A DNA stretch of 64,000 bases. It comes from Roseateles chitinivorans. GTDB taxonomy: Bacteria > Pseudomonadota > Gammaproteobacteria > Burkholderiales > Burkholderiaceae_C. Under the pieces are notes generated by a model that did not search any database, was not told the DNA's origin, and saw nothing but the letters and a program-made list of their open reading frames with translations. A program made the position numbers and the translations under genes. Below are positions 33,983 to 42,744 of this stretch, in pieces (the stretch's first letter is position 1; each line of letters opens with the position of its first letter). The stretch lies in the NCBI RefSeq assembly GCF_002761755.1, contig NZ_PEOG01000016.1, positions 40,853 to 104,852 of the forward strand. The letters are read 5' to 3'.

Positions 33983-35218
33983 TCATCCGGCGGTCGGTAC
34001 CCGAAACACCTGCCGCAGGTAGTTGAGGAAGGTCTGGTCGTCGCACAGCGTCTTGCCCGGCGCATCGGACAGCTTGGCGACCGGCTGATCATTGCAGCGC
34101 ACCAGCTTCATGACGATGTTCAGCGGCTTCGGACCGAGGTCGTTGCTCAAGTGCGTACCGATGCCGAATCCGACCGGCACGCGCCCGGCGAAGTGGGTGT
34201 GCAGGCGGAGCGCCTCGTCGACGTCGAGACCGTCGCTGAACACCAGCCGCTTGGTCCGTGCGTCGATCCGCAGCGCCGCGTAATGCGCGAGCGCCTTCTC
34301 GCCCCAGGCGACCGGATCGCCCGAGTCATGACGCAGACCATCGAAGAGCTTGGCGAAGTAGAGATCGAAATCAGCCAGGAACGCATCCATGCCGATCACG
34401 TCGGTCAGCGCGATGCCCAGGTCGCCGCGGAACTCCTGCACCCAGCCTTCCAGCGCGGCCCGCTGCGACAACCGCAGCTGCACGCCGACCGCCTGCCAGG
34501 TCTGCAGGTACTCGTGGGCCATCGTGCCGATCGGGACCAGGCCGTGACGCCGCGCCAGTGCCACGTTGGAGGTGCCCTTGAAGACCTGCGGAATCTCGCG
34601 CTTGAGGGTGGCCACGACCTCGTCGTGCCAGGCGCCGGAGAAGCGGCGTCGCAGGCCGAAGTCGAAGCACTCGAAGGGATGGGCGTCGGCGCCCAGGGTC
34701 GCCGGCACGGCCGCCGCGTAGTCCCGGAAGCGGGCCGCCTTCACGGCCAGCCGGGCGCGGCCCTCGGCCAGCACCTCGGGCTCGCGGCCCGCGCACAGGC
34801 GGCGGAAGTAGAGCTCGTTGACGATCGCCAGCACGAAGATCTCGAAGCCCATCACATGGACCTGCGGCCCCTTGGCGACGATGACCAGCTGCCCGGCCTC
34901 GGCGCCCTCGCCCGGCCGCGCCTCGATGAAACGCCGCTGGAAACGGAAGATGCGCAGGAAGTCGATGAAATCGGCCTTCATGAAGCGCAGGCCGCCGAGG
35001 TAGGTGAGTTCCTCGTCGCTGAAGCCCAGCGTGCAAAGGTGGTCGAGTTCCCGGTTGACCGCCTCGCAGAGCTCGCTCAGCGGGAAGGCCGGGACATTGC
35101 GGCAGACGAAGCGGTATTCGGCGTCGTTGGCCGGAAACGCGTGCAGCAGCGTCTGCCACATCGTGAACTTGTAGAGGTCGGTCTCCAGCAGGGAGCGGAT
35201 GACGGGTGCGTCGTCCAT
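33983..35218 (-). CDS. pncB: Nicotinate phosphoribosyltransferase
   Basis: Protein of 411 aa. The opening LLETDLYKFTMWQTLLHAFP and the segments FDFGLRRRFSG, VFKGTSNVALARRHGLVPIGTMAHEYLQ and GLRHDSGDPVAWGEKAL are characteristic. Family members are autophosphorylated on a histidine next to the substrate site; IGTMAHE contains the expected one. It turns nicotinate and PRPP into nicotinate mononucleotide in the cytoplasm. It sits between pncA and nadE, in the order of the salvage pathway. Confidence 0.96.
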   Translation of the reverse strand: MDDAPVIRSLLETDLYKFTMWQTLLHAFPANDAEYRFVCRNVPAFPLSELCEAVNRELDHLCTLGFSDEELTYLGGLRFMKADFIDFLRIFRFQRRFIEARPGEGAEAGQLVIVAKGPQVHVMGFEIFVLAIVNELYFRRLCAGREPEVLAEGRARLAVKAARFRDYAAAVPATLGADAHPFECFDFGLRRRFSGAWHDEVVATLKREIPQVFKGTSNVALARRHGLVPIGTMAHEYLQTWQAVGVQLRLSQRAALEGWVQEFRGDLGIALTDVIGMDAFLADFDLYFAKLFDGLRHDSGDPVAWGEKALAHYAALRIDARTKRLVFSDGLDVDEALRLHTHFAGRVPVGFGIGTHLSNDLGPKPLNIVMKLVRCNDQPVAKLSDAPGKTLCDDQTFLNYLRQVFRVPTAG

Positions 35219-35231
35219 GAGGCCACCCCGC

Positions 35232-36065
35232 TCAGGCCGACAGCAGGCCGAGCGCCTGCGCTGCCGTCATCGTCCGCACGCCCAGCACGCGGGCGCGCTC
35301 GACGAAGGCCGAGGCGCCCGCCTCGAAGCCGCCGACCGCGCTCATCGCATCCTCGATCAGCACGACGCGCGCGAGCCGCTCGGGCGTCATCGCCGCGAAG
35401 AGGTCTTCCGCCGTCGCCGCGACGCAGTGGCTGCTGGCTTCGCCGGCGATGAAGCTCAGGCCGGGGAAATCGACGATGCGGTCGACCAGCGCCTGATTCG
35501 TCTGGGTGCGCGGGTCGCCGTCGACCGGCACCTCGGCGCGCACCGCGCTGTATTGCTCCGTCATCGGGTTCAGGCCCTTCAGCACCTTCTCCACCGTGCG
35601 CAGGCGGGTCGCCTCCCAGCGGCCCAGCGCCTCGGCCAACTCGCCGTGGAGGTTGTGGCCCCAGCTGCCGACGACGCAGTGCGTCGGCCACACCATCAGC
35701 ACGTACTTCCTCGGACTGGCCTCGAGCGCGTCGAGGTAGCGCAGCACCGCGTCCCGCAGCGCCGGATCGCGCGGCGTGTAGCGGCCCTCGCGCACATCGG
35801 CCGCGCGGATCTGGGTGAACGGCGCCACCGGCTGGGGTGCACCATCCTCGCCCGGCCGCTGCCAGAAGGCCGGCCGCTCGATCGCGTAGACCGGGTGCGA
35901 GTCCAGCGTCACGACGATGTCGCCGATCGCACCGCCGGCCTGGTCCACCAGCGCGGCCAGGCGCTTCATGTCCGCATCGGCGCCGGTCACCGGCAGCGCG
36001 GCGCCAGGGATGTCGCAGAAGTCGTTCTGCGGATCGACGATGAGCAGTTGGGCTTGGCGGTCCAT
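35232..36065 (-). CDS. pncA: Nicotinamidase-type cysteine hydrolase
   Basis: Protein of 277 aa with the isochorismatase-like fold. The catalytic Asp is in LIVDPQNDFCD, the Lys probably in PRKYVLMVWPTHCVVG, and the nucleophile Cys in GEASSHCVAAT. The VWPTHCVVGS motif is typical of nicotinamidases. It is about 60 residues longer than common PncA proteins, owing to insertions around residues 60-100 and 140-190. Its position next to pncB and nadE under nrtR supports nicotinamide as substrate. It is the first gene of the operon, facing nrtR across 172 bp. Confidence 0.8.
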   Translation of the reverse strand: MDRQAQLLIVDPQNDFCDIPGAALPVTGADADMKRLAALVDQAGGAIGDIVVTLDSHPVYAIERPAFWQRPGEDGAPQPVAPFTQIRAADVREGRYTPRDPALRDAVLRYLDALEASPRKYVLMVWPTHCVVGSWGHNLHGELAEALGRWEATRLRTVEKVLKGLNPMTEQYSAVRAEVPVDGDPRTQTNQALVDRIVDFPGLSFIAGEASSHCVAATAEDLFAAMTPERLARVVLIEDAMSAVGGFEAGASAFVERARVLGVRTMTAAQALGLLSA

Positions 36066-36117
36066 GAGCACTCCGTTTCGGTCTTCGTGATGTCGTGGCG
36101 ACAGCATAACCGACTTC

Positions 36118-36131
36118 GTGCTCAATAGCAC
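36118..36131. promoter_or_regulatory. Palindrome GTGCT-N4-AGCAC in the pncA/nrtR promoter
   Basis: A perfect 5-bp palindrome with a 4-bp centre, 53 bp upstream of the pncA start. It is one of three palindromes in the 172-bp AT-richer gap between nrtR and pncA, and a candidate NrtR site. Confidence 0.45.
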
Positions 36132-36164
36132 TAACAAGCCTTTTGAATCGTCCGATCGGAGTCC

Positions 36165-36178
36165 TGGATTTGTATCCA
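36165..36178. promoter_or_regulatory. Palindrome TGGAT-N4-ATCCA in the pncA/nrtR promoter
   Basis: A perfect 5-bp palindrome with a 4-bp centre in the middle of the divergent promoter, followed by ATATAT. It shares its geometry with the site at 36118 but not its sequence. It may be an NrtR site or part of promoter architecture. Confidence 0.4.
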
Positions 36179-36190
36179 TATATTTCCAGT

Positions 36191-36202
36191 GTTCCAGGGA
36201 AC
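36191..36202. promoter_or_regulatory. Palindrome GTTCC-AG-GGAAC in the pncA/nrtR promoter
   Basis: Third palindrome of the divergent region, 36 bp before the nrtR start codon. Its 2-bp centre differs from the other two, so it may bind a different factor. Confidence 0.35.
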
Positions 36203-36237
36203 GGTTTGACGTCTGCGGATGAGTCCGTCCATAATTC

Positions 36238-36939
36238 GTGCCGTTTCGCACTAAGCATCGAGCCGTGGACTTCGAACGCCCCATCGTCACCGTCGACATC
36301 GTCCTGCTGACCTTGCGCGACAGTCATCTGCACGCCGGACTGACTCGGCGCGACAAGGCGCCGGCGCTCGGCGCCTGGACGCTGCCCGGTGGCTGGGTTC
36401 ACACCGACCAGGACCAGGACGCCGACGAGGCCGCCGCCCGCATCCTGCGAGACAAGGCGGGCCTGGTCTCTCCTTACCTGGAGCAGCTCAGGACCTTCTC
36501 CGGCATGCATCGCGATTCGCGCGGATGGTCGCTGTCGGTGAGCTACTACGCGGTGGTGCCCGAACCGGTGGGCGAGCCGGCGGGGGAGCGCTTCCGCTGG
36601 GCGCCGGTCGATGGCCTGCGCTCGTTGCCCTTCGACCATGCGCAGATCCTACGCACCGCCGTCGAACGCGTGCGATCGAAGACGCTGTACTCCTCGCTGC
36701 CAGTGCACCTGATGCCGGCCGAGTTCACGCTCGGCGCATTGCAACGCACCTATGAGCAGGTGCTCGGCGCGACGCTCGACAAGCGCGGGTTCCGCCGCCG
36801 CATCGAGGAGCTCGATGTCATCGAGGAGATCCCCGGCGCCTTCACCAGCGGCGGCAGCCACCGGCCGGCACAGCTCTACCGCAAGAAGGCCCACGCGCCG
36901 GCCTTGAAGACGGCGACCAGCAACCTGCCGGTCGGCTGA
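36238..36939 (+). CDS. nrtR: Nudix-type transcriptional regulator of NAD metabolism
   Basis: Protein of 233 aa. Residues 1-150 form a Nudix-like domain (WTLPGGWVHTDQDQDADEAAARILRDKAGL); the catalytic box is degraded, as in NrtR, which senses ADP-ribose instead of cleaving it. Residues 155-230 are the NrtR winged helix (FTLGALQRTYEQVLGATLDKRGFRRRIEEL). The start is GTG at 36238, or a second GTG 27 bp downstream. NrtR represses NAD salvage genes and lets go when ADP-ribose rises. It faces the pncA-pncB-nadE-nadM operon. Confidence 0.9.
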   Translation: MPFRTKHRAVDFERPIVTVDIVLLTLRDSHLHAGLTRRDKAPALGAWTLPGGWVHTDQDQDADEAAARILRDKAGLVSPYLEQLRTFSGMHRDSRGWSLSVSYYAVVPEPVGEPAGERFRWAPVDGLRSLPFDHAQILRTAVERVRSKTLYSSLPVHLMPAEFTLGALQRTYEQVLGATLDKRGFRRRIEELDVIEEIPGAFTSGGSHRPAQLYRKKAHAPALKTATSNLPVG

Positions 36940-36963
36940 GCGCCAGAAGGCGCCGCCGCATCG

Positions 36964-37962
36964 TCAGCGGGCGGCGAGCCCCTTCAGCAGGGCCTCATGG
37001 AATTCCTTGGGCGACTCGACCTGCGGCGAGTGCCCCAGCGCCGGGAACTCGACCAGCGCGGCGCCGGGAATCATCTTCGCGGTCGTGCGGCCGAGCGTCG
37101 CGTAGTCGCCCAGCTGCTCGGCAATCGCCTTGGGCGCGCGGTTGGCGCCCGGCGCGGTGCGGTCCTTGCCGCCGATCATCAACAGCGTCCGCACCTGCAG
37201 ATGGGGCAACTCATGCACCACCGGCTGGGTGAAGATCATCTCGGAGGTCTGGGCCTGGTTCCAGGCGACGAGGTCGCGTCCCGGGCCGGCATACAGGCCG
37301 GCGGCCATCTCGACCCAGCGGTCGTAGGCCGGCTTCCACTGGCCGTTGTAATAGAAGCGCAGCTGGTAGGCCTTGATGGTCTCGGCCGTGGTCTTCAGTT
37401 CCTGCGCATGCAGTTGGTCGATGGTCGCGTACGGCACCCCGGCCGCCTGCCAGTCCTCCAGCCCCAGCGGATTGAGGGCGACGAGTTGCTCGACCTGCGC
37501 CGGGTATTGCAACGCGTAGCGCATCGCGAGCATGCCGCCCATCGAATGGCCGATCACCGTCGCCCTGGCGATGCCGAGCGACTGCAACAGCGCCTGCGTG
37601 TTGGCGGCGAGCTGGTTGAAGCTGAACTGGTAGCCGACCGGCTTGGTCGACGCGCAGAAGCCGATCTGGTCCGGCACCACGACACGGTAGCCGGCGCCTG
37701 CGAGCACCGCGATCGTCTCCTGCCAGGTCGCGCCGCAGAAGTTCTTGCCATGCAGCAGCACCGCGGTCCGGCCATTGGGCGGCGCGGTCGGCGCGACATC
37801 CATGTAGGCCATCTCCAGCGCCTGGCGCTGCGAGTTCAGCTTGAAGCGCTGCAGCGGGTAGGGGTACTCGAAGCCCTCCAGCCGGGCGCCGTAGCTGGGG
37901 GCGGCCTGCACCGACGTGGCGAGGGAGAGCGCCGCGAGGGCGGCGGCGAGAAGCATCTTCAT
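36964..37962 (-). CDS. Secreted alpha/beta hydrolase
   Basis: Protein of 332 aa. A Sec signal peptide (MKMLLAAALAALSLATSVQA) is followed by an alpha/beta-hydrolase domain. The nucleophile elbow is VIGHSMGGML at about residue 141. The oxyanion region is LLHGKNFCGATW with an unusual Cys. The acid is likely in GGKDRTAPG, and the catalytic His is in ALGHSPQVE. It probably acts in the periplasm on esters or amides. The substrate is unknown. It stands alone between nrtR and a PEP-mutase-like gene. Confidence 0.85.
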   Translation of the reverse strand: MKMLLAAALAALSLATSVQAAPSYGARLEGFEYPYPLQRFKLNSQRQALEMAYMDVAPTAPPNGRTAVLLHGKNFCGATWQETIAVLAGAGYRVVVPDQIGFCASTKPVGYQFSFNQLAANTQALLQSLGIARATVIGHSMGGMLAMRYALQYPAQVEQLVALNPLGLEDWQAAGVPYATIDQLHAQELKTTAETIKAYQLRFYYNGQWKPAYDRWVEMAAGLYAGPGRDLVAWNQAQTSEMIFTQPVVHELPHLQVRTLLMIGGKDRTAPGANRAPKAIAEQLGDYATLGRTTAKMIPGAALVEFPALGHSPQVESPKEFHEALLKGLAAR

Positions 37963-38038
37963 CGGGGAACTCCAATGACAGGGGAACGGGGCGCGCCGAA
38001 GCGAGCAAGTGTCGTTCCCTCCGCCCGGCGCCCCGGCT

Positions 38039-38836
38039 TCAACGCGGATCGAGATATCCGAAGGTGCCGTGGTCGCGGATCTCCTCGGCGGCCAGTCGCG
38101 CGGCCTTCATCGCATGCCGGAACAGCGACATCGCCAGGCTCACCCGCTTGACGCCGGCCTCGCCCAGTTCGCGCACGCTGAACGAGCGTCCCGGGATGCC
38201 AGCCATGAAGTTCACCGGCCTGGACACCGAGGCGCAGACCCGGCGGACCGCGGCCAGGTCCGGCAGCAGCGGCGCGAACAGCACGTCGGCGCCAGCACGC
38301 TCGAAGGCTTGCAGGCGCCGGATCGTGTCCTCCAGGTCGTTCACGCCATGCAGGAAGTTCTCCGAGCGCGCCGTGACCAGGAAAGGCACCGGCAGTGCGC
38401 GCGCCGCCTCGACCGCGGCGGCGACGCGCTCGACGGCCAGGTCGAAGTCCAGGATCGGCGCGCCGCCCTCGCTGGACGCATCCTCGATCGACCCGCCGAC
38501 CGCGCCCGCCTCCGCCGCCAGGCGGATCGTCAATGCGCAATCCTCGGGACGGTGCCCGAAGCCGTTGCCCAGGTCGGCGCTCAGCGGCAGCGACGTCGCG
38601 CCGGCCAGCAGCCGGATGTGGGCCAGGGTCTCGTCCCGGGTCAGTTGGCCGTCACGCCGGCCGATGGCCTCGGCCGCCGCCGCGCTCGAGGTCGCCAGCG
38701 CGGGGAAGCCCGCCGCCTCCAGCATCCGCGCCGAGGCGATGTCCCAGGCGTTGGCGATGACGAATGGACCCGGACGCTGATGCAACGCGAACAGGGCGGC
38801 GGACTTGTCGGCGGCGGTGGGGGATGCGGTGGTCAT
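38039..38836 (-). CDS. Isocitrate lyase / PEP mutase superfamily protein
   Basis: Protein of 265 aa. The TIM-barrel superfamily pattern is seen in FVIANAWDIASARMLEAAGFPALATSS, LSADLGNGFG, GGSIEDAS and VTARSENFL, with conserved metal- and oxalate-binding acids. The catalytic loop of true isocitrate or methylisocitrate lyases (KKCGH) is absent, so it belongs to the broad PEP-mutase-like group. Possible activities are oxaloacetate decarboxylase, C-C lyase or phosphonopyruvate chemistry; sequence alone does not decide. No phosphonate biosynthesis genes are adjacent. Confidence 0.8.
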   Translation of the reverse strand: MTTASPTAADKSAALFALHQRPGPFVIANAWDIASARMLEAAGFPALATSSAAAAEAIGRRDGQLTRDETLAHIRLLAGATSLPLSADLGNGFGHRPEDCALTIRLAAEAGAVGGSIEDASSEGGAPILDFDLAVERVAAAVEAARALPVPFLVTARSENFLHGVNDLEDTIRRLQAFERAGADVLFAPLLPDLAAVRRVCASVSRPVNFMAGIPGRSFSVRELGEAGVKRVSLAMSLFRHAMKAARLAAEEIRDHGTFGYLDPR

Positions 38837-39227
38837 CTTGGAAGCCTCGTGAAGGGATGAGGGGAGCTTCGGAGGGAAGCACGGCGCATCCTAGGTCGGG
38901 CCCCTGCCGCCGTCTGGCAGGAATCGGACGTCTACCAACCTCCACCCGGCGCCCTCCCGGTCGCCCTCGCTGCCGCTTCGTCCGGGCCGACCGCCCCCGG
39001 AGACCGCAAAAAGGGTGGCGCGCCCGCCACGGTTTTGGGGGCGATTCCGCGCGATCGGGGGGTACGCGCGCGTCCTGCGCACGAATTCCCGCAACCCCAA
39101 TGTTGCGAACCATTCGCATTTGATAACGTATCGCGTTCGCTTGAGCAAGCGCGGCCCTTCGCCGCGCCCGCGGCCTCCCCGGCCCGCCTCCCCTGAATCC
39201 CTGATCTCCGGTCCCCCGGTCCACGTC
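38837..39227. other. 391-bp gap before the TonB receptor
   Basis: Contains no credible gene. It holds a short CCTGCC / GGCAGG inverted repeat near 38905-38925. Around 39090-39135 is an AT-richer patch with a Fur-type site that should be the receptor promoter. The last about 90 bp before the ATG are a C-rich leader. Confidence 0.6.
39104..39118. promoter_or_regulatory. Fur-type box before the TonB receptor
   Basis: TGCGAA-N3-TTCGCA is a 6-bp palindrome within an AT-rich patch about 110 bp upstream of the receptor ATG. It is followed by TTTGATAA. The GCGAAxxATTCGC form is common for Fur sites in high-G+C betaproteobacteria, and a siderophore receptor is a normal Fur target. Confidence 0.55.
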
Positions 39228-41402
39228 ATGTCGTCCACCGCGTCCCGCGGCGCCTCGCCGCGCCTGTCCCTGATCTCCCTGTCCGTCCTCGCGCTGCTGG
39301 CCCCGTTCGCGGCCGGCGCGCAGTCCGCGGCGACCGACGCGAAGGCACCCGACGCCCGCCTGGCCGTCGAGGGCCAGGCGCCGGCGAAGCTGCTGGACGA
39401 GGTCACCGTCAATGGCGTGCGCAAGAAGACCTTCGCGCCGACGACGGTTCGGGTCGGCGCCTTCCGCGACCAGGATCCGCTGGACGTCCCGCTGACCAAC
39501 AGCGTCATGTCGCGCGACCTGCTCGACGCGCAGGCCGCGCAGGGCCTGTACGACGCGCTGAAGAACACCGCCGGCGTGACCCGCTCGCAGGTCAGCGGCT
39601 CGACCTACGACAACCTGTCGATCCGCGGCATCGTCGTCGAGAACCGCGGCAACTACCGCCTCAACGGCAACCTGCCCATCGTCAACCTGATCGACATCCC
39701 ACTCGAGAACAAGGAACAGGTGGAGGTGCTCAAGGGCGCGTCGTCGATGTACTACGGCATGGTGCCGCCGTCGGGCATCGTCAACTTCGTGACCAAGCGG
39801 GCCGGCCCCACGCCGGTGACCTCGCTGACGACCACCTTCAACGACCACGGCGGCATGAAGGCCCATGTCGACATCGGCCGCCGCTTCGGCGCCGACGACA
39901 GCATGGGCCTGCGCTTCAACGCCGTCACCAGCAAGGAAGCCACAGGCATCGACCGCTACAAGGGCGACCGCGGGCTGGTGTCGGTCGCCTACGACTGGCG
40001 CGCGACCCCCTGGGCCAACCTGAAGGTGGACGTCGAGCATTACCGCAAGAACGTCAGCGAGCAGGGCGCGATCACGCTGCCGGCCGCGGTCAACGGCGTG
40101 ATCACGCTGCCGCGGGTGCCGGACAACAAGACCAACATCGCGCCCGAGTGGGCCCGCTACGACGCCGAGGCGACCAACCTGCTGGTGCGCGGCGACTTCG
40201 CGCTCAGCGACGACTGGGTGCTGAGCATCGAATCCGGCCGCGCCAACACCCAGCGCGACCGCAACTACACGACGCTGACCAACTACAACACCCAGACCGG
40301 CGCCGGCACCGCCAACATCTCGGTGCTCAAGGGCCAGGAGTACACCAACACCAACCACCGCGTCGAAGCGATCGGCCGCTTCGACACGGCCGGCATCGGC
40401 CACGAGCTGACGATCGGCGCGACCTACAACCGGCGAGCCTCGGCCGGCTGGTTCAACGGGACGGCGCGCGCCGCGCAGAACCTGTACGACCCGGTCGACA
40501 TCGCGCCGGTCAGCCCGACGCTGACGCAGACCGGCTTCCCGTCGGAGGTCAACGACCGTGGCCTGTACATCTTCGACCGGATGAGCTTCGGCGAGCGGTG
40601 GCAGTTGCTGGCCGGGCTGCGCAAGACGGTGTACCGCAGCGAGGCGAGCAATCCCTCGTCGCCGGTGCCGACCTACCGCGCCGACAAGGTGACGCCCAAT
40701 GTCTCGGTGATGTGGAAGCCGATGAAGGACCTGAGCGTCTACGCCAGCGCGCTGCGCGGCCTGGAGGAGACCGGCACCGCGCCGCTGAACACCGACAACT
40801 TCGGCCAGGTGCTGCCGCCGGCGGTGAGCCGCCAGCACGAACTCGGCGTGAAGGCCCGCCTGGGCGCGGTGCTGCTGCAGACGGCGCTGTTCCAGACGGA
40901 CCGTCCGCTGGCCACGACCATCAACCGCGTCTACCAGGTCGGCGGCGAGACCCGCTACCGCGGCCTGGAGTTCTCCGCCAGCGGCGAGATCGGCCGCGAC
41001 TTCGCGCTGGTCGTCTCCGGCGTGGTGTTGGACGCGGAGATCACCAAGGTCGGCACCGGCAACCCGTTGGAACTGGGCAAGACCCCGGAGAACACGCCGA
41101 AGAACACGCTGGGCGTCTTCGGCGAGTACCGGCTGCCGGCGGTGCCGGGCCTGTCGCTGAACGCGGGCGTCTACCACGTCGGCAAGCGCGCGGTGAACAA
41201 CAGCAACCAGGCCTGGGTCGACGGCTACCAGACGCTGTCGCTGGGCGCGCGCTACGAGACGCGCCTCTTCGACAAGCGGGTCAACCTGCAGGCCAACCTC
41301 GACAACGCGACCGACAAGGACTACTGGAGCACCGCCGGCAACGGCCTGCTAGGCGTCGGCGCGCCGCGCACGCTGCGCATTACCGCCAAGGTCGACTTCT
41401 GA
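39228..41402 (+). CDS. TonB-dependent siderophore receptor
   Basis: Outer-membrane receptor of 724 aa. A signal peptide is cleaved near AAGAQSA. A TonB-box-like LLDEVTVNG precedes the plug domain (about 75-195) with SIRGIVVENRGNYRLNG and VEVLKGASSMYYGMVPPSGIVNFVTKR. The rest is a beta-barrel ending in LRITAKVDF, with the terminal Phe needed for outer-membrane insertion. The sequence is of the ferric-siderophore class; which siderophore is unknown. A PepSY membrane protein follows after 25 bp, a common pair. No siderophore synthesis genes are nearby, so a xenosiderophore is likely. Confidence 0.93.
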   Translation: MSSTASRGASPRLSLISLSVLALLAPFAAGAQSAATDAKAPDARLAVEGQAPAKLLDEVTVNGVRKKTFAPTTVRVGAFRDQDPLDVPLTNSVMSRDLLDAQAAQGLYDALKNTAGVTRSQVSGSTYDNLSIRGIVVENRGNYRLNGNLPIVNLIDIPLENKEQVEVLKGASSMYYGMVPPSGIVNFVTKRAGPTPVTSLTTTFNDHGGMKAHVDIGRRFGADDSMGLRFNAVTSKEATGIDRYKGDRGLVSVAYDWRATPWANLKVDVEHYRKNVSEQGAITLPAAVNGVITLPRVPDNKTNIAPEWARYDAEATNLLVRGDFALSDDWVLSIESGRANTQRDRNYTTLTNYNTQTGAGTANISVLKGQEYTNTNHRVEAIGRFDTAGIGHELTIGATYNRRASAGWFNGTARAAQNLYDPVDIAPVSPTLTQTGFPSEVNDRGLYIFDRMSFGERWQLLAGLRKTVYRSEASNPSSPVPTYRADKVTPNVSVMWKPMKDLSVYASALRGLEETGTAPLNTDNFGQVLPPAVSRQHELGVKARLGAVLLQTALFQTDRPLATTINRVYQVGGETRYRGLEFSASGEIGRDFALVVSGVVLDAEITKVGTGNPLELGKTPENTPKNTLGVFGEYRLPAVPGLSLNAGVYHVGKRAVNNSNQAWVDGYQTLSLGARYETRLFDKRVNLQANLDNATDKDYWSTAGNGLLGVGAPRTLRITAKVDF

Positions 41403-41427
41403 TCGCCGGCCTGGGAGCGAGCGAGCC

Positions 41428-42540
41428 ATGGCGCTGATGACCGCCCGCCGCGTCTGGATCTGGCTGCACCGCTGGACCGGACTGACGCTCGGCCTGCTGC
41501 TCACCGCGGCGGCGCTGCTGGGCGCGCTGATGACGGTGCTGCGTCCGCTGGACGAGGCGATGCACCCGGAGCTCTTCCGCGCGCCGCCGGCGGCTGCGGC
41601 GGGGTCGGGCCTCGCGCCTGCCGCGGAGGCGTCGACCACGCCGCTGGAAACGCTGCGCCGCCGGGTCGCCGAGGAATTCGGCCCCAAGTCGACGATGACG
41701 ATCCGGCCGCCGCGCGAGCCCGGCGAGTCGCTGCGCGTGATGGTGCGCGGCCCGGCCTGGGAAGGCACGCTCTACCTGGACCCGGTCACCGTGGCCGAGC
41801 TCGGCCGGCGCGGCGAGGCCGAGGGGCTCGCCAACCTCGTGTTCGAGCTGCACAGCGCGCTGCTGCTGGGTGACACCGGCAAGGCGGTGCTTGCCTTCAC
41901 CGCCCTGGCCTATCTCGCGCTGCTGGTCACCGGCCTGGTCCTGTGGTGGCCGACGACCGCCGCGCAGTGGCGTCACGCCTTCAAGCTCAAGCTCGACAAG
42001 GGCACCACCCGCGGCCTGTTCGACCTGCACCGCTTCGGCGGCGCGGTGCTGGGCCTGCTCCTGGCGGTGACCGTCGCCAGCGGCGCGTGGATGGCCTATC
42101 GGCCGATCGGCGGCTGGATCAACGCGCTGGTCGGCGAAGCGGCGCCGAAACCGCCCAAGGTCGGCCCGGACCACGGCCAGCGCCGCCCGCTTGACGCCAT
42201 CGTGGCCGACGCCCAGGCCGCCTGGCCGGATGGCCGGGTGGGCTTCGTCCAGCTCGGGGCCGTGGACACGCGCCCGATCCGCATCCGCTTCAAGCTGCCC
42301 GGCGAGCCGCATCCCAACGGGCTGTCCTCGGTCTGGGCCCATCCGGTCGACGGCCATGTCCTGGCGCGTCAGCGCTGGGATGAACTCGACCTCGCCGGCC
42401 GCTCCACCGCGTGGATCTATCCCCTGCACGCCGGCGAACTGTTCGGGCCCGCCCACCGGGTGCTCACCGGCCTGCTCGGCCTCGTGCTGTTCGGCATGGG
42501 CGTCACCGGCACCTGGCTGTGGTGGCGGCGCCGGCGCTGA
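41428..42540 (+). CDS. PepSY-associated membrane protein (probable siderophore reductase)
   Basis: Protein of 370 aa with four predicted membrane helices (about 10-32, 145-170, 190-210, 340-365). The first helix has the pattern IWLHRWTGLTLGLLL, with the conserved His-Arg-Trp of the family. Conserved histidines in LVFELHSALLL, LFDLHRFGG and WIYPLHAGELFGPAHRVLTG could bind heme. Relatives reduce ferric siderophores taken up by the partner receptor. It forms an operon with the TonB receptor. Confidence 0.85.
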   Translation: MALMTARRVWIWLHRWTGLTLGLLLTAAALLGALMTVLRPLDEAMHPELFRAPPAAAAGSGLAPAAEASTTPLETLRRRVAEEFGPKSTMTIRPPREPGESLRVMVRGPAWEGTLYLDPVTVAELGRRGEAEGLANLVFELHSALLLGDTGKAVLAFTALAYLALLVTGLVLWWPTTAAQWRHAFKLKLDKGTTRGLFDLHRFGGAVLGLLLAVTVASGAWMAYRPIGGWINALVGEAAPKPPKVGPDHGQRRPLDAIVADAQAAWPDGRVGFVQLGAVDTRPIRIRFKLPGEPHPNGLSSVWAHPVDGHVLARQRWDELDLAGRSTAWIYPLHAGELFGPAHRVLTGLLGLVLFGMGVTGTWLWWRRRR

Positions 42541-42744
42541 GCGCGCGCGCCCGCCCTCGCCCGCCCCACTCGCCCGCTCCCCGCCTGCAGCTTTTGCCGA
42601 CAGCGGCCCGCCCGGGCAAGACCCGCCCCCGCACGAATCGGCAGGCGTCCCCCAGGACGGCGACGGGCGCGCCCTGCCCCAGGAATCCCATCTGCCCACC
42701 AGCGCTCGCGACACCGCTTCCTCCATCCCGGTGCGCCTGACCTG

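Noticed and set aside
38039..38836. Phosphonopyruvate-forming PEP mutase, implying phosphonate synthesis here.
   Set aside because: The superfamily is broad, no phosphonopyruvate decarboxylase or other synthesis gene is nearby, and the phosphonate island at 1-7.5 kb is catabolic and 30 kb away.
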